NCBI RefSeq assembly: GCF_016859285.1
Contig: NC_053404.1
Coordinates: forward strand, 12,984,105 to 13,048,104
DNA from: Xiphias gladius
Taxonomy: Eukaryota > Chordata > Actinopteri > Istiophoriformes > Xiphiidae
Reading direction: 5' to 3'
Length of the DNA: 64,000 nt
Shown here: piece after piece, positions 33,501 through 47,300 of the stretch
Position numbering within the stretch: the first letter of the stretch is position 1
How the letters are laid out: each line of letters starts with the position of its first letter
The notes under the pieces: generated by a model
What the model was told of the DNA's origin: nothing
The model's input: only the letters and a program-made list of their open reading frames with translations
Databases searched by the model: none
Translations under genes and position numbers: made by a program

Positions 33501-36500
33501 ACTGTGTGTGCTACAGTTAACATAGCATTTATTTATCTCCACATTTAGACATATTAAGTTTGATGGCATCAATGTCTACTTTACATGTGAAACATTCACG
33601 TTATGTGTAAAGGGCAAAAAATATTCTCACATTTTCTAGACCTGAGCAAGTTTTAGAAGCTCTGATTAATTGACAAGACATCTTTTAGTCTGATCATTAA
33701 GAGCACTTCATAAATGTAACATTAAGCATGTATTAACTTACATGAACCTCCATCATACCTGTAAACAATGTTAAGCGAGTGCAGATGTCCCAGTGCACTT
33801 GCCATTTCAGCAATGTAGAATTTTGCTCTGGGCTCTGGAAAGGTCCGCTCTTTTTGAAGATGAAAGAAAAGCTGAAATGGAAAGGTTCTAATTAATTATT
33901 CATTAATATATATTATTATATATATCATTCTTGACCAGTAGATTGTAAAAATCTAATAATTATTTGACAGACACCTTCTTGCAAAGACTGCAGAAACTAA
34001 TGCACCACCATGACTGCTTCACTGAGCTGTTAATATTTTCATTGTACCTTCACTTATGTAACATATACTGTATGTATGTTAGTTGTTCACACTATCACAT
34101 TGACCGGAAAATAAAAATACTGATCTGATTTTATTTTAATCTTAAAGGTCATAGTAGTCATCTTGTTGAGATAGGCAAGAGGCAGATTTACTTGACTACA
34201 GATTGTAGTTAGTCACTCTCACACAGTCAGTCACACATGGCAGCTTTAAAAAGGCTGACCACACTTGAAGGACATCCATTGAGGAAGTCACACTCAGAGC
34301 CATTCGTTATTCTGTGTAATGCTGTGACCTCTAATAAGAATTTTAACAAATGAAGGTATGTTAACTAGCTGCAGTGCTGCTCCGAGGAAATACATATTTC
34401 CTGTATTACTGGCATTCTCAGCTTTTCTTGACGTTGCAACTCATTTCAATGTGAGCGCATTATTCACAAAACTGAAACAACTCACTTCTCCTCCATTGAT
34501 GAAATCCAAGATGAAGTATAACTTGTCTGCAGTCTGGAATGAATAATGAAGCCCAACCAGGAAAGGGTGTTTCACGTTCTTCAGTAGCACATTGCGTTCT
34601 GCCATGATGTGTTTTTGCTGATTTGAAAAAGGAGTAATTTAGCAGGAGACCAATAATTCATGTACGCATGCCTGAATATGGATAGGGTCAAGGTCATATC
34701 TGATTGTAAAATTACCTCTTTTCTGTTTAGTATGACCTTTTTCTGTAAGACCTTGACTGCATAATACTTCTCATCATGTTTTCGTTTTGCAAGGAAAACC
34801 TGCATCACAAGAGAGAGAGAGAGCAGTATGAACACGGAATCAACAATGTAAACCAGAGCAATTCCCAATTTGTTTCTCACTTCCTACATGGAGAGTCCAA
34901 CACATGCAGAACTAAAACTTGTTGCTACCTGAGCAGAAAAACAAGAAACATTTGAAAATGTTTCTAACTCATGTAATGTAAGTATAACAAAAATATATCA
35001 GTCAACATAATTCTACAAAGTTGATTTGTGAAACTACTTTCAATGTACTGAAACTATTACAATGAAGGCAATATTTTATCTATGTAAACAGAGCCATAAA
35101 TATACAACCTTGGGAATTTTAATAATTTTAAAGTATTGCATCGTTCACATACCTTCCCAAAACTCCCCTTTCCTATGACCTTTAAAAAGTCAAAGTCTGT
35201 GGGTTTGGCACTGAAATAAAATAGCACATTAAATTCACAAATGTAAATTGTAATATAAGTAATTACACGACTGCAAAGTTTAAAATAATTAATAAAAAAA
35301 GCAAGGCAGTCTGCTTTGTGCTAAAGTATCAGGTTTTTTTAAAAAGTGCACTGAGTAGTGAACATACTGTGGATTTCCAGAGGGTCCCAGGTTAATGTTT
35401 CTGGAGGTAGAGTTGTTCTGTAGAACAGTAGATAAAACATTATCTAGATTAGCTGCAAAGATGCAACTAAAGGTTAAAACTGAGACACACTCAACACGGG
35501 TTCACAGGCAAGGAATCCAGGAATCCGGAATCCAAGAATCCAGTCCTTTATCTGTGCTACACTAAGTAAATAAGGGAAATTTGTTTATCATCTGAATTTA
35601 TTTTGAGTCTAGATAGACTCTATCAGTTGCTGCCAAGTACAAACTACACATTGGGATACAGAATCAACAACTCTCTGGCACAGCCTGGACATAACAAAAC
35701 CAGAGGTAGAAGACCTCACTACTCCATTATATCTGGACTATAAAACATATCAACTGAAAAGATGTAGTAAGCAGGAAAACAAAACTATAAATGAAGAAAA
35801 AAAAGAAAATGATCCATCAAAATTGATCAAAATTGGTTGATTGGTTACTCACTTTGTCATCTTCATCCTCAGAGGCATCTGAAAAGTTTTGCATTTTGTC
35901 CATAAGTAGAAAGGTCCTCACATCTGGACTGTAAAGTTTAAGAACAACTAAACAGTTAAATAAGAGAAATACAGTAACATCATTCATTTTCTTAATCTCA
36001 TTAATGTCAAGTGTGAAGCATGGCTAAACAAGAATCTCATAAGATTGTTGGATTCAGATAATTGAAGCCATTCATCTTAATAGACTAATTAATAACACGA
36101 CAGAGAGAACACCAAAACTTACTGGTTGCAAAGGTGAGGATGTGAGACAATCCGCTTGATGAACTCATGCAACCCTGCTCTTCTTTGCTTGATGAACTCT
36201 ATTGGATGGGTGCATATATTGTTATAAAAGAGCAATCAAACACTGCACTCAAAGCCATAAACATGCATCCCAAAAAAAAAAAAGCATTTATGCTTTAAAC
36301 ATCTGGAGCTGGGCATCTGTCTGGATGTGTGTATTGGATTATGGTGTACATTATATGATATAACATGACCATAGAGTGAACACTTACCTGGCTCAAAATT
36401 ATCCCCAAATATCCTCTTGGCTGGAATTTTCAAGTTCATAGAGGGAAACTGTTTTCTTAACTGCATTTAAAGATATGAGATGAACAGAGAAAATTCCATA

Positions 36501-36999
36501 AGGGCTTGCAGACATCTATGGTCACAAGTATGTAATTATTATAAATGCCAATGCGAACAGCATGACACAAGAGTTAGTGTAAGGCTAAGGGAATCAAAGA
36601 CTTGTAAACAGAAAATTGGTAATGTGTTAGGTTTCCCATATGCTGTAAAATCAGCATGACAATGTGCCACCACTCACTGTGTTGTAGAGTTTATCAAACT
36701 CTGCATATCGCCTGAAGACAAACCATTCCTGTTGTCCAACAGAGACTATCACTTTGTAAACCTAAAAAAAGGCAAGGAGAATCCATGTAAACACAATGAG
36801 CAGTATCCAATTCTAATATGGTCTACACTTATATGATCATTTGTAGAATTATTTTACTCAGAAATGCCAGTTGAACATCAATGAACAGAATTTTTGTACA
36901 CACTGTGTAACGCTTTTTCTTGTCCCTCTGCTCATTGTGGCAGGGTATGCTGACATTGGGGAGACTGGATTGCTCCTCCATCTTAGGGGCTGTCGGCAT
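30568..36999 (-). CDS. sgk3: Serum/glucocorticoid-regulated kinase 3 (PX-domain AGC kinase)
   Basis: SGK3 is an endosomal Ser/Thr kinase recruited by PI3P through its PX domain and activated by PDK1 and mTORC2. Sixteen coding exons join in phase: 36999-36904, 36761-36678, 36460-36388, 36198-36123, 35928-35853, 35417-35368, 35210-35153, 34799-34716, 34617-34486, 33871-33759, 33188-33152, 32663-32577, 32255-32160, 31881-31726, 31512-31423 and 30738-30568. The product is 492 aa (human 496). The PX domain covers about residues 12-120, including [10 protein letters not shown] and the [11 protein letters not shown] motif. The kinase has GKGSFGK (165-171), Lys187, YRDLKPEN with Asp282, DFG at 300-302 and APE. 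The T-loop Thr is residue 316 ([10 protein letters not shown]). The hydrophobic motif FLGFSYAP places Ser482 at the mTORC2 site. A second in-frame ATG at codon 7 matches the mammalian MDYKE start. Upstream noncoding exons are expected. Confidence 0.97.
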
Positions 37000-39900
37000 T
37001 CAAAGGTGCAAGGTCATAAAGTAATGGGTCCTCCAGGATAAAAATTCAAGTATACAACTGGCCCATCCCCATTCTGGGTCACTGCTGCAGAAGAGAAAAG
37101 AGAACAGACAACTCCGTTATTTAGGAAGTGAAACTGGTGTTCTTCTGCTGTGGTTATGTTGTCTAGCCCTGATTTGATAAACACTCATCCCTGAATATTA
37201 CTTCATGAGCATGTTAATTATTTATTAATTGTAGTTGTACTTTTTTAGGTATTTCTTTGATGTTTGAGCCATAACATAGCTCTGTTGATTGTTGCTCCTG
37301 GGCAAGAGCTGTGAACCAGCCTTAAACTATATTACCTCTTCCATTTAACTATCAATCTATTTTCTCGCTAGTCATCCAGGGGTTGCAGAGGAATTCTTTT
37401 TTCAAGCTGTGCTTGTCTGTGGTACAAAAAACCACGTGGTCACCAGTTGCTTGCCTGCAAGTATCACATCTGGCTTCAGGAAATGGCCCTATTCCAGGTG
37501 ATGTCCTTGTAAAAGCAAATAAATTAATAACTCCCTCAAAGGAATTGTATGGTGGGGCCCTTGACTGAGACCAGTTATAGTGTCACATCAAATAAAAACA
37601 CTTTTTTTCTTTTTCATTGGGATGCAAATGGGCAAATTAAAGACAGCTGTTTAACAACAACATCAACAATTGCTGACTTTCAAAACATGCAAGTTTTTGC
37701 CTTAAAATCTTTTTTGGTTAAAACCTTGTCAAGAGGTTCCTGTGCTTGCTTAAAGAGTAAAGATTGTTGCAAGAGTGCACAGGCAACAACAGAGAGTCAG
37801 TGAGCGGCAACATGACAGAAGGCAGGCTCCCTCCTCCCAGGGAACCATTTAACTTACTCCTCCCTCTGAGTGTGAATATCCCATCCTCCCTCTCATCTGA
37901 ATATTCATTGTGAAAAAACACTTAGATAAATATCATCAGAGCACTCTCTAGTTTTTTCTTATGCTTTTAATGATGCTATCCATCACCCTTGTGGGAGAAT
38001 TGGGAGTCTCTATCTACACAGCCTTTTCCACATGTATGCATCTCACACACACTCTGTCAAACATGTAAAGGTATACAAGCCCACACTCATTCACACACAC
38101 ACACACACACACACTGACACTGACACACACTACCTCTCTCACACATGCTGGGTTTGTGACATTCTGGTTTGTTCCAATCAGTGGAGAGGTATTTTTAAAT
38201 AACCTTCCAGGGGTCTTCGAAGATGCTGTTACACAATAGGTTAAAAGTAAAATCCCCCGGAGCTGTTCTTCCCCAACATTTAAAGAGTGAAATAAAGCTC
38301 AACGCTGAGGGGACTCCTTCCCCTAACAACTGTAATAACAAAAGGTCAAGACCTCAGTTCCCTGAATGTGAAAAGAGAATCTAATAACCGAATTATGATC
38401 AGTTGTAATGGATGTTAACTCCTGTATTCATCTGAAATAAAACTATTAAATGTATGATAAATACTAAACATTGTGTGATCTGACTAGATCACACACAGAG
38501 AGGCATATCTCTTTTTCTTCATCGTGAGTTATGTAATGTCTGTTTCTTTTACAACAAAGCTCACAAAGCTCTTTGTCTGATGCTCTGACTTGTCCATTGT
38601 TTGATGTTAGTGAGGTCACCCTAGTTTGTCCAGTAGTCTTTGTTCTTTTAACCACAACCGTTGTTATTCTCACTGCTGTTTGCTCAAAACACACGGAAAA
38701 ACTGCTTTTGGTCAAATTTCTCCATCTGCGTATTGATCCTGAATGCATCCTGGAGGGAGATCTCATTCTGCTCACGTTGGGGTGAAGGAACACCAAAATA
38801 GCGACACTCTTTAAAATGCATGTGCTCAATCAGGGGGACCTTCATGGCCTCTTCATTACTAGCCCCTTCTTCTCTTTTGTTCCTACTTTTGACTTTCGTT
38901 TAGTTTCACTTTCCCCACTTACATTTAAACAAAAGAGACAAATAGCATTAAAAATTTACTTTCTCACAAATGTTGTCACTCTTATGCTGAAACTGTTAAA
39001 CTTTGGTTAAAACTAGGGATAACTAATGTTTTTCTTTCTTTTTGTTGTGGTAGTCTGCCTCCTATTTCCCCAATTAATCAATAAATAGTTTAGTCTCTCA
39101 AATGTCAAAAAGTCTATCCTAGTTTCTCAGGGCCCAAAGTGTAATCTTAAAATATCTTGTTTTGTCCAATCCAAAGAAATTCAATTTAAAATGACATAAA
39201 ACAGATATATGCATAAAATCTTCACATTTGAGAGGCAAGAAGAATTTTTGGCATTCATGAAAAATGACTGAAACGCCCATCAGAATAGTTGCTGATTAGT
39301 TTCCACTGATAGACTAAACGATTAATCAGCAGTTTCAGCTTTAGTTAAAACTGGATCTTTAAAACACTGTCATTTTGGGAAATTAACACCAGCTACATGT
39401 AGATTTAGACAGTAACTACAAGGTTTATTTCCTCTACCAGCAACTTTGGAGGAAACCAGTTAGATCCTTTTGTGTTTTTAAAACCTGAAGTTTGTACAAT
39501 TGTGGCTTCTACACACAAAAATGGCCCAATACTTCCCTGAGCTGCCTCACATCTGTGCCTGTTTTCATGGTTTACTGACTCTCTACGTCACAGGGTAGGA
39601 CTCGCTTTTTAACATTCCAGAAATATTTTTGTTCAAGGGGGAAATAACCTATAACTGTCTACTGCAACTTACATTTTCAGCTAACACTGCTAGTCCTTCA
39701 TATGAAATGCTGCTGCTGCTCGCCACACCCACAAAGAGACATTGTTAATTTTGTTATAAGGAATGAAAACAAAGCTTCGAAAGGCAAAATTCAGAATGAA
39801 AAGGAACAAGATTAATGTTAAGCACATTCCCTAGCAACAGTTTAAGCCCAGCATCCGCTGCAATCACGCCACAGCATGAATTAACTTGTGCTGACAGGCA

Positions 39901-41842
39901 CAAATATGCCAGGGCTACTATACAGGATCAAAAATAGCTTTCTTCCTGCTTAGCTCAAACACACATCCTTGCCTGTGGATATCCTATGAGGATGTTGAAC
40001 ATATATTTTTCTGTGTGAGGCTGTGTATCATGTGTGACAAGCATATTTAGCAAGAAAACAAAGCAGATGTCACCCCAGAATGGTAATCCCATGTGAAAGC
40101 TCAATCAGGCATGCATCCACTGATAAACACAGAAACACGGATGCATGCGAGCCAAAAATGGTGAGTGGAGATAACCTAGAAGACCTATTTTGAACCTACT
40201 CATCAGTGCATCAAAAGGAAGACTGCCTATTTCAGAAAACCTGTCAGTTATAAGCTTTATCATGACTAGGTTTTAACTTTAAATAAATACAAACAAATTT
40301 ATTAAAATCTGTTCTGGTTCACTTAAAATGTTAAAACTTTTACAATACACCTGAACAGTCTGGACTAATGTAAATGATATCTGTATGTGTGGGATAAAAC
40401 TGAATGACATAAACATTATTGTGGTTTATAAATATCTCATTATAATGCAACAGAGACAGATCTCTGATTGAGGAGGTGTAGTTCTAAGTGTGAGGGGCAT
40501 GAACTTAAGTCAACCCCAGTACGAGCAACCAACTCAGCATCTGGACAGATTCCTAGCCTAACCCGACTGTCCAGACAGCTTAAATACATCCACAGTCTGC
40601 AAACTTTGTCTCTGACTTCCTTTTAGAAACAAGTCTGAATCAGCTTGTGCACTGACAAAATAAAAGGTTCATCAGCTGCAGTGAATTAGAAATCACAGAA
40701 TGTTAGATGCTCTATCTGGACAAGGCTTAGCTAATTCTATGCACATTAGGTCTACATATGAGATCTGGATTATAGGTGGTTAAGTTATCAAAGACGTGGA
40801 GCTCTCAAATAGTGGGCTATCTAAACTTATTAAATACATGTTGCCATCTTTCATAACTTGAAAGTTGTCTTGTTATACAAAAGATGTTCTTAATAGCCAC
40901 CTGTTGCATCAGGGAACCAGCCGTAAAGCCTCTAAACTTGTCTATATATACAATATTCAGCCACAAAATTAAATCCAGTAACTGGTGTTAATGTTGTGGC
41001 TGATTGAGACCAGAAGAGAAAAGTTTATGAAGACTGCTTTTTTGCATTTGTCCCATTTTGTTGTTAGCTGGGCTTTACATACAAGCATGACAAAAGGAAA
41101 AAAATATTCACATACACATCATCCACCTTAGAAATGGTGGGTGCCACTGGCCATACCAGAAAGCTGAATCAACATCCAATGTGGGGATTCATTCTGAGCC
41201 TATGAGATCTGAAGAAAGAATTTCAACAGTCAGATTACATTTACGTGAGGGTGGACAACATTTCCCCAGCACACAACAATGAAAAGGACTCGCCTACTTC
41301 TGTTTTATTTTAGCTCAACCATTTGGTAAGCTTATAGTGATTTTCACCAGTGTGTACTTACACCTGTACAACTTTTAAAATCTCAAGACAGATCACGTGT
41401 ACTACAGGAAAAAGCGAGGAGAGGAGGAAAAAATGAGCCAGAGAAGGGAGGAGCTGAACGCACACACAAATAAAATACCTACACGGACATACACACTCAA
41501 AAAAGGAGAGCTTGGCATGTTCTAACAGGCTCCCATAAACAATACAGCAAAGGCTCATAATTGTACATGTTCTAAGATTGTCGTGTGTGTTTCACAGCAA
41601 AGTAGCTAACTTAAGTTTGTTTATACTATTTTGCTTCGGTTGACCTTCTGTTTAGTGTTGTCTTCGAACAGAAAAAAGTTAGTGTTATGTAATGGCTTGC
41701 CCTTATATTACTGAAATAGCACGTTATAGTAATTACATTAATATAGCGCTTCGTATGCCTGGTAGATATTACCTTACAGCTACTCAACGCTACGTTAGCC
41801 AAAAGAGAACAAGGTAACATTTAGATGAACATCACGTACCTT
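37000..41842. other. Long interval upstream of the sgk3 coding exons
   Basis: This is presumably the sgk3 5'UTR intron(s) and spacer. Only short open frames (below 125 codons) are present and none resembles a protein. A short CA repeat lies at 38094-38113. Vertebrate VCPIP1, which has a very long first coding exon and would be expected here, is not present. Confidence 0.5.
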
Positions 41843-42100
41843 ACAGTATTTTGATGCGGTATTCATCTATTTTCGCAGTTCCAGTGGGGATATTCCGCTC
41901 TACAGCATTTATACTCACAATGAACCAGTTTTAGTGAGACCAAAGCCCCCAAACCCCCAAAATGAAAGTGTAATTTCTTGCTGCCCATACGCGTCTCACA
42001 AGTGAGAGAAGCAGGAAACATCAGTCTTTCCTGGCCGTAGAAAGTTCCAATGAAATTTGTCACGGGACCTCAAAGCTACAACCACTACTGAGCGACAAAG
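41843..42100 (-). other. Possible noncoding first exon of sgk3
   Basis: On the minus strand this segment ends at a consensus donor (CTGTAAG then GTACGTGA) at about 41842. It is moderately GC-richer and lies at a plausible distance upstream of the coding exons. No further support. Confidence 0.25.
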
Positions 42101-43699
42101 AATAAACTAGTGTACATGTCCGGTACCGGATTTCAAAATATACTGGAGAAAATACAAGCCAAGTGGTGGAACTTATACATCTACTCAAGTACTGTGAGTT
42201 TTAAGCACTTGTACTCCACCTGATTTAGACTAGAACAGCTATAGTTACTGGTTACTTTGCAAAATAAGGTTTTATATACAGAACATGCAATTGGCTTATA
42301 AAGTAGCCACAACATTAAAATTCTGCTTGCACATAAATGCAACAGTAATAATAGTCCAATAGGTTAATAGATAATAATTTCACTTTCACGGGCTGTACTT
42401 TTTATACTTTAAGTACATTTAGGTGTTCATATTTCAATACAACAGTGCATTATGCTTCACGTAATTTTTGTCGTAATTCCAAACAAAAGGCTTTTATTTT
42501 TAGAGGCATAAAAAGTATTTTCCGGTCTTGGTGTGGTTCCCTAAACACCACTTCCTTTACAATCGGGAATGACAACATCGAGAAGTCAAACAGTCAAACA
42601 GTGTCACCTACAGGTAAAAAGTCTAATATCCAAAAATCATTCACATCCTAATTTTACATGAGAGACAGCGAGAATTTATGGCCCATAACTGCCAGAAAAA
42701 GAAATTAATAGATGAAGAACTAGCAATGTTATGTATAATATTACAATTATGACTAAGTCATTAAAAATTCGGGCACAGTAATTACGCAATATCAATTATT
42801 AATGAATGAATTACAAGTGAGAAGGGTGGGATAATATCTGAAAATTATAAACTACGTCATAATTTTGACTAACGAAAACTAACAAATATGGTTTGAACGG
42901 ATAGTGCTGACATGTTAACATCCATACAGACGCATACCACCAATTAGCCAAGAACACAGCTATGCCCCGGGTAACCTACCTGCCAAGAGCTGATAATTCG
43001 CATACGAATAATAACTAAAAATGCTGTGATAAATTAAAAGAAAATTTTCAATCTGTAAAAATGTTGAGATGTGTTAGCATAAGAACAAAACACATTTTAA
43101 GTGGTAAATATTGTCTTTTTGGCTTTATATGCATGAAACTAAGAAACCGTGTAGATGCGAAAGTTTTGTCCAGAAGGTGTCAGCAGAATACAATTTAAAG
43201 GAGATGCAGAATGTACTGTGGTTATGCAAGAGACTGAATGTTGTAATTATTCTCTTGAACCTTTGCGTGCGTCTCCACCCTCACACCTGATAAAATATTA
43301 TGCAATCATTATCATAATCGTTCCTATCCCTTACAAGGTACCACAATGATGTAATATCAATGCAAAGGCACCGGCCTTAGGAAGCAACGGCATAAAGTGG
43401 CACAATTCATCCACAATGCACTCCAATATAGACTTGCACCGTATGGTAAAATTGACTATATTCCATGTTCAGTAGAGCTATTTCCGTCTGTGAATAAGTG
43501 CTGTTAAATGTTAACACAAAATAATATTTCAGCACTGTGGACTGGGGGACAAAACTGGAGATCAGATTCATCGCGCTTGCCTCCAGTGAAATTGAGTGGC
43601 TGTGAACCCCATGAAACCCCTTCAAGGGCCCCCGAAAGTCCCCGAACCCCACATTGAGCCACCACCGCCTCAATGAAAAGATCCATTTAGCTGCAGAAA

Positions 43700-43960
43700 G
43701 TGACAGTACAGTTGTCTAATTTAGCGCCCGCCTCCTCAAATTTTCAACCACTGAAACTAAACCTCCTCCAACTTCTAACCAATCACACGCGGACCTCTCC
43801 TCATTCTTGGCCTATCAGTTCTAGTAGTGGCTCCTCTTTTCACAGCTCCATTTCTGACCAATCAGAAGCGAGGCCGCCTGTGCAGAGGGCTGGGCGCGGG
43901 ATTCGGCGGGATGGACAAAAATCATAACGCCAAATAGAAGTATAGAACAGTAAGATAGAA
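43700..43960 (+). promoter_or_regulatory. Probable mybl1 promoter with CCAAT boxes and E2F-like sites
   Basis: This GC-richer stretch carries two CCAAT boxes (43779-43783 and 43858-43862) in NF-Y-like contexts (TAACCAATCAC and GACCAATCAG). It also has TTTAGCGCCCGCC near 43721 and GCGCGGGATTCGGCGGGA at 43893-43910, which resemble E2F sites. No TATA box is evident. It lies about 400-600 bases before the mybl1 start codon. Confidence 0.55.
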
Positions 43961-44323
43961 ACAGCCCGGACAGAGAGTAATGGGAGTAGCGTGTTAGTCT
44001 GTCCATCTTAATATCGGCTTTTTATGTTGCAACATTTCCTTTTAAGAAAGAAGCACCAGAAGAGACACAGTGTCGCTTTAATTGGGAAAAATGTTATCGA
44101 CAGTGAACAAGGCTTTTACCGGGAGCGTTTAATGTTATGGACTGTACAATAAGTTAGCTCGCTGGCTAGTCGAAGAATGCTAGCTAAATACTGCCGCGTC
44201 TCAGAAGAAACCAGCAATGACTGACAGCGATTTCTATGGATACACATCTATTAATGTGGGATTTTAGAGAGCTGCCAAACACAGGTTCGTCTTTGAAAAG
44301 GTTCAATCACCCTACTGACTGTC

Positions 44324-47300
44324 ATGGACAACGTGAAATCACGCAGGTGGGTGCCAGCAATAATAGTAGCGTGCTGTTTCATTATCCGGTGCACTAGCCA
44401 TCTCTTTGTCACAGTAGCCAGTACTTCTTTGCACCTCTAGTAAAAATAACATCACGTGGTTTTGGATCAATGTGCCGTTAATACGGAGTGGGCATTCAGT
44501 TTATCTCAAAGTTTTATCTCTGACAGCATAACGTGCACTGCATGCGCACCTGCACAGTTATACTGTAAGGAGGTCAACCTATGAGTTTTATGAACAGTCG
44601 TTAATGAATGTATTATTATAGTACCTATATTAGATACACAACTCTTCCATTAGCCTGAAAATAAGTATGGATAATGTAAAATATAAAAGATATTTAAAGT
44701 ATAAAATTGCAGCTTGTAAATTCCCGAAACGAAACATGGTTTACACGGTTGTTTGCTAAATGTTGCTGGAACTATACAGTATAGACTGAATGATATTTTT
44801 GCTCTGCATGGAGGCCGGCAGCCCATTATCAAAGAGCAGTTATGCAACAGCAGCATCCTAGGAAACACATTACTTGAAGGTGACAGGTCAGTCAGATAAG
44901 TTGCCATTAATAAATCCTTTTTAGAGGTCAGATTCTGTCTTCTCTGAATCAAAAAACAAAGTACAGATAAAAAGCTACATAAAATAAAATGCGTGCTTTG
45001 TTTTTAATTTTCATTTTTTAACATTTGGTCCTCTTGGAACACCGTGTTTCTGCCACGATAAAACAAAAGCCAGTGGGGGAAAGTTCCCAAAGCTCTTCTT
45101 TATTTTTCATAAACAAAAAAAACAAACAAATGGTCAAAAAAGTACCTGAGAAAACAAACAGAAATGTGTTTGCGAATAGACTTCATAAGTTATACGGCCT
45201 CTCGAATTATAATGACTAAGGTTGGCAAAATATTGATTGTTTACATTCAACAACAGCAGCTGAGGATATTTGCAATCAAGTTTTGTCAAGTGTTATAGGT
45301 ATTCAAGTTAAAAACATACAATGCGTGATGAAACCAAAAGTTAATTAATGGTTAGTTTATCAAAATGATATTAATTGCCAGCTATTTTAATAGTCGATTC
45401 ATCTGTTTAGCCCTCAGTTGAGCATAAATGCCAAATATTTGCTGGTTCCACCTTATTAAATGTGAGGTTTTGCTGCTTTTTTTTCTGATTCTTATCATCA
45501 AATTAAATAGGTTTTGGTATGTTGGTTGGACTAAACAAGCAATCTTAAGAGGTAACCTTAGGCTATGGGAAATTGTGATGGCCATGTTTCAATATTATCT
45601 GACATTTTAAAAATAAAATTAAACAATTTATTGAAAAAAATCAACACATCAATCAAAAATGAAAATAACTGTCAGCTGAAGCCTTGGGGGGGTGGGACAT
45701 AGATATGAACCCTCTTTGTGTTCACATCTGGAGATAGATGGGTGGCTCTTTTCTTTTGCAATTAGAACAGCTCAGGGTTTGACCTGAAAATCTTGTATTT
45801 CCCAATAGCCTATTAACTGTTTATGACTGACGTATTACTAATGCAGGAAACAATGAATGGTTGGTGCATTGGGGGGTTTTTTTGTTTGTTTTTTTGTTTT
45901 TTTACTGCAGCTAAGACATTCAGCTGATACTACAATTGATTATTTTACAACTTTTGAAAACATATTAATTTCATTATCTTATATTAAAGTTAATGGGTAA
46001 ATAAAGTGTTAAACAAAATGAGAAGATGTTATATAAGTCTGCCTGTTTTTTGAAACTTTTCGAAAAACTGGACCGTTAGGGCTTTGCCATTCCCCTGACC
46101 ACACCCCAGTGCACTGCCTCCTCCATCTAAATGACGCACACACACTCATACACCTCTGGAGGTGAAAGAGTCTGTTGATGTGGGATCGCCCCTTTCCTCC
46201 AGCGGCTTTATACCCCTCCTTTCTGTTCAGCCTATGGTCCAGACTCATTTCCCCACTTCTTTGCTCTAGAGAGGGAATAAAAATTCAATTGCCATGTTCA
46301 AGTTTCCACACTGAAGAAGAGCTTTCATCCACAGTCTTATACGAGACCTGAGAAAAGCAGTGTTTTCCCCTCATGTGTGTGTTCAAGGGGGTGTATGTGT
46401 GATTGCTAAGTTTCGCTGTATGGTAATAGCTCTTGGGAACAGCAAGCTTAATTTCTCCTCTGATTATTAAAGTCTGCTCCAGTACCACAAAGAAAGTGTT
46501 GCCCAGCAGCAAGTTTTATGGGAACACAGACTTTCAGTGCTACATACCAACTTCTTTTGTTAGTAGTGAGGAATTTGCCTTCTTGTATGTAGTCATACAT
46601 TAATACATACTGTGTATTTCTTTCTTTTTTACTCTGACAAGGTTCTTGTGAATCCTCCAGTGGTCCTCTAAATAAGACCAGTGACTGTTCTGTTGTACTC
46701 ATACTGTGTTATCATCTTACTATTAACATGTTCCACACTATTAACATTTTCCACACTTGAGTCACTTTTACCCTTGCTAGAATGACTGAAAGCCTTCTTG
46801 TGTTTTCTTTTACTCTATTTCCTTGTATTGCTTGTTTTGGCTGTGACAATGTAAGCGTGGTACCCAATCACAACCAGCGAGTTTAGTAGATAACCTAGAT
46901 GCATACAGTGTGCACTGATGTTCTTCTCACTCTCATACAAGCTTGTCAATTGAAATTGCCAGGTGCTAATATGGGTCACAGTGATCAGTCTTCAGCAGCC
47001 ACATCTTTCTCCACACTTCTGTGAACCTGCATTACAGCAAAGAAAAAAACAACCTAGTTAAATTGACAAATTAATATAAAAATAAAAAAAATTTACTTTC
47101 AGCTGAGCCTGTGCCTCCCCTAGCACTCTCCTTACCTTTGGAGCTTGTTCAGTCATGGATATCCTTTACATTAGAGAGCATTGCATCTATGCATTTGCAT
47201 AAGCATGGATTTTTATGTCTAATCTATGTAGATTGTGTATTCAAAATACATTAGTACGGATTTAAGTACCGTATCGGTACCTTACACATTGCATGTATTA

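Noticed and set aside
38464-38829. 121-codon minus-strand open frame in the sgk3 upstream interval
   Set aside because: No similarity to any family I know and no splice or promoter context. I specifically considered VCPIP1 and it does not match.
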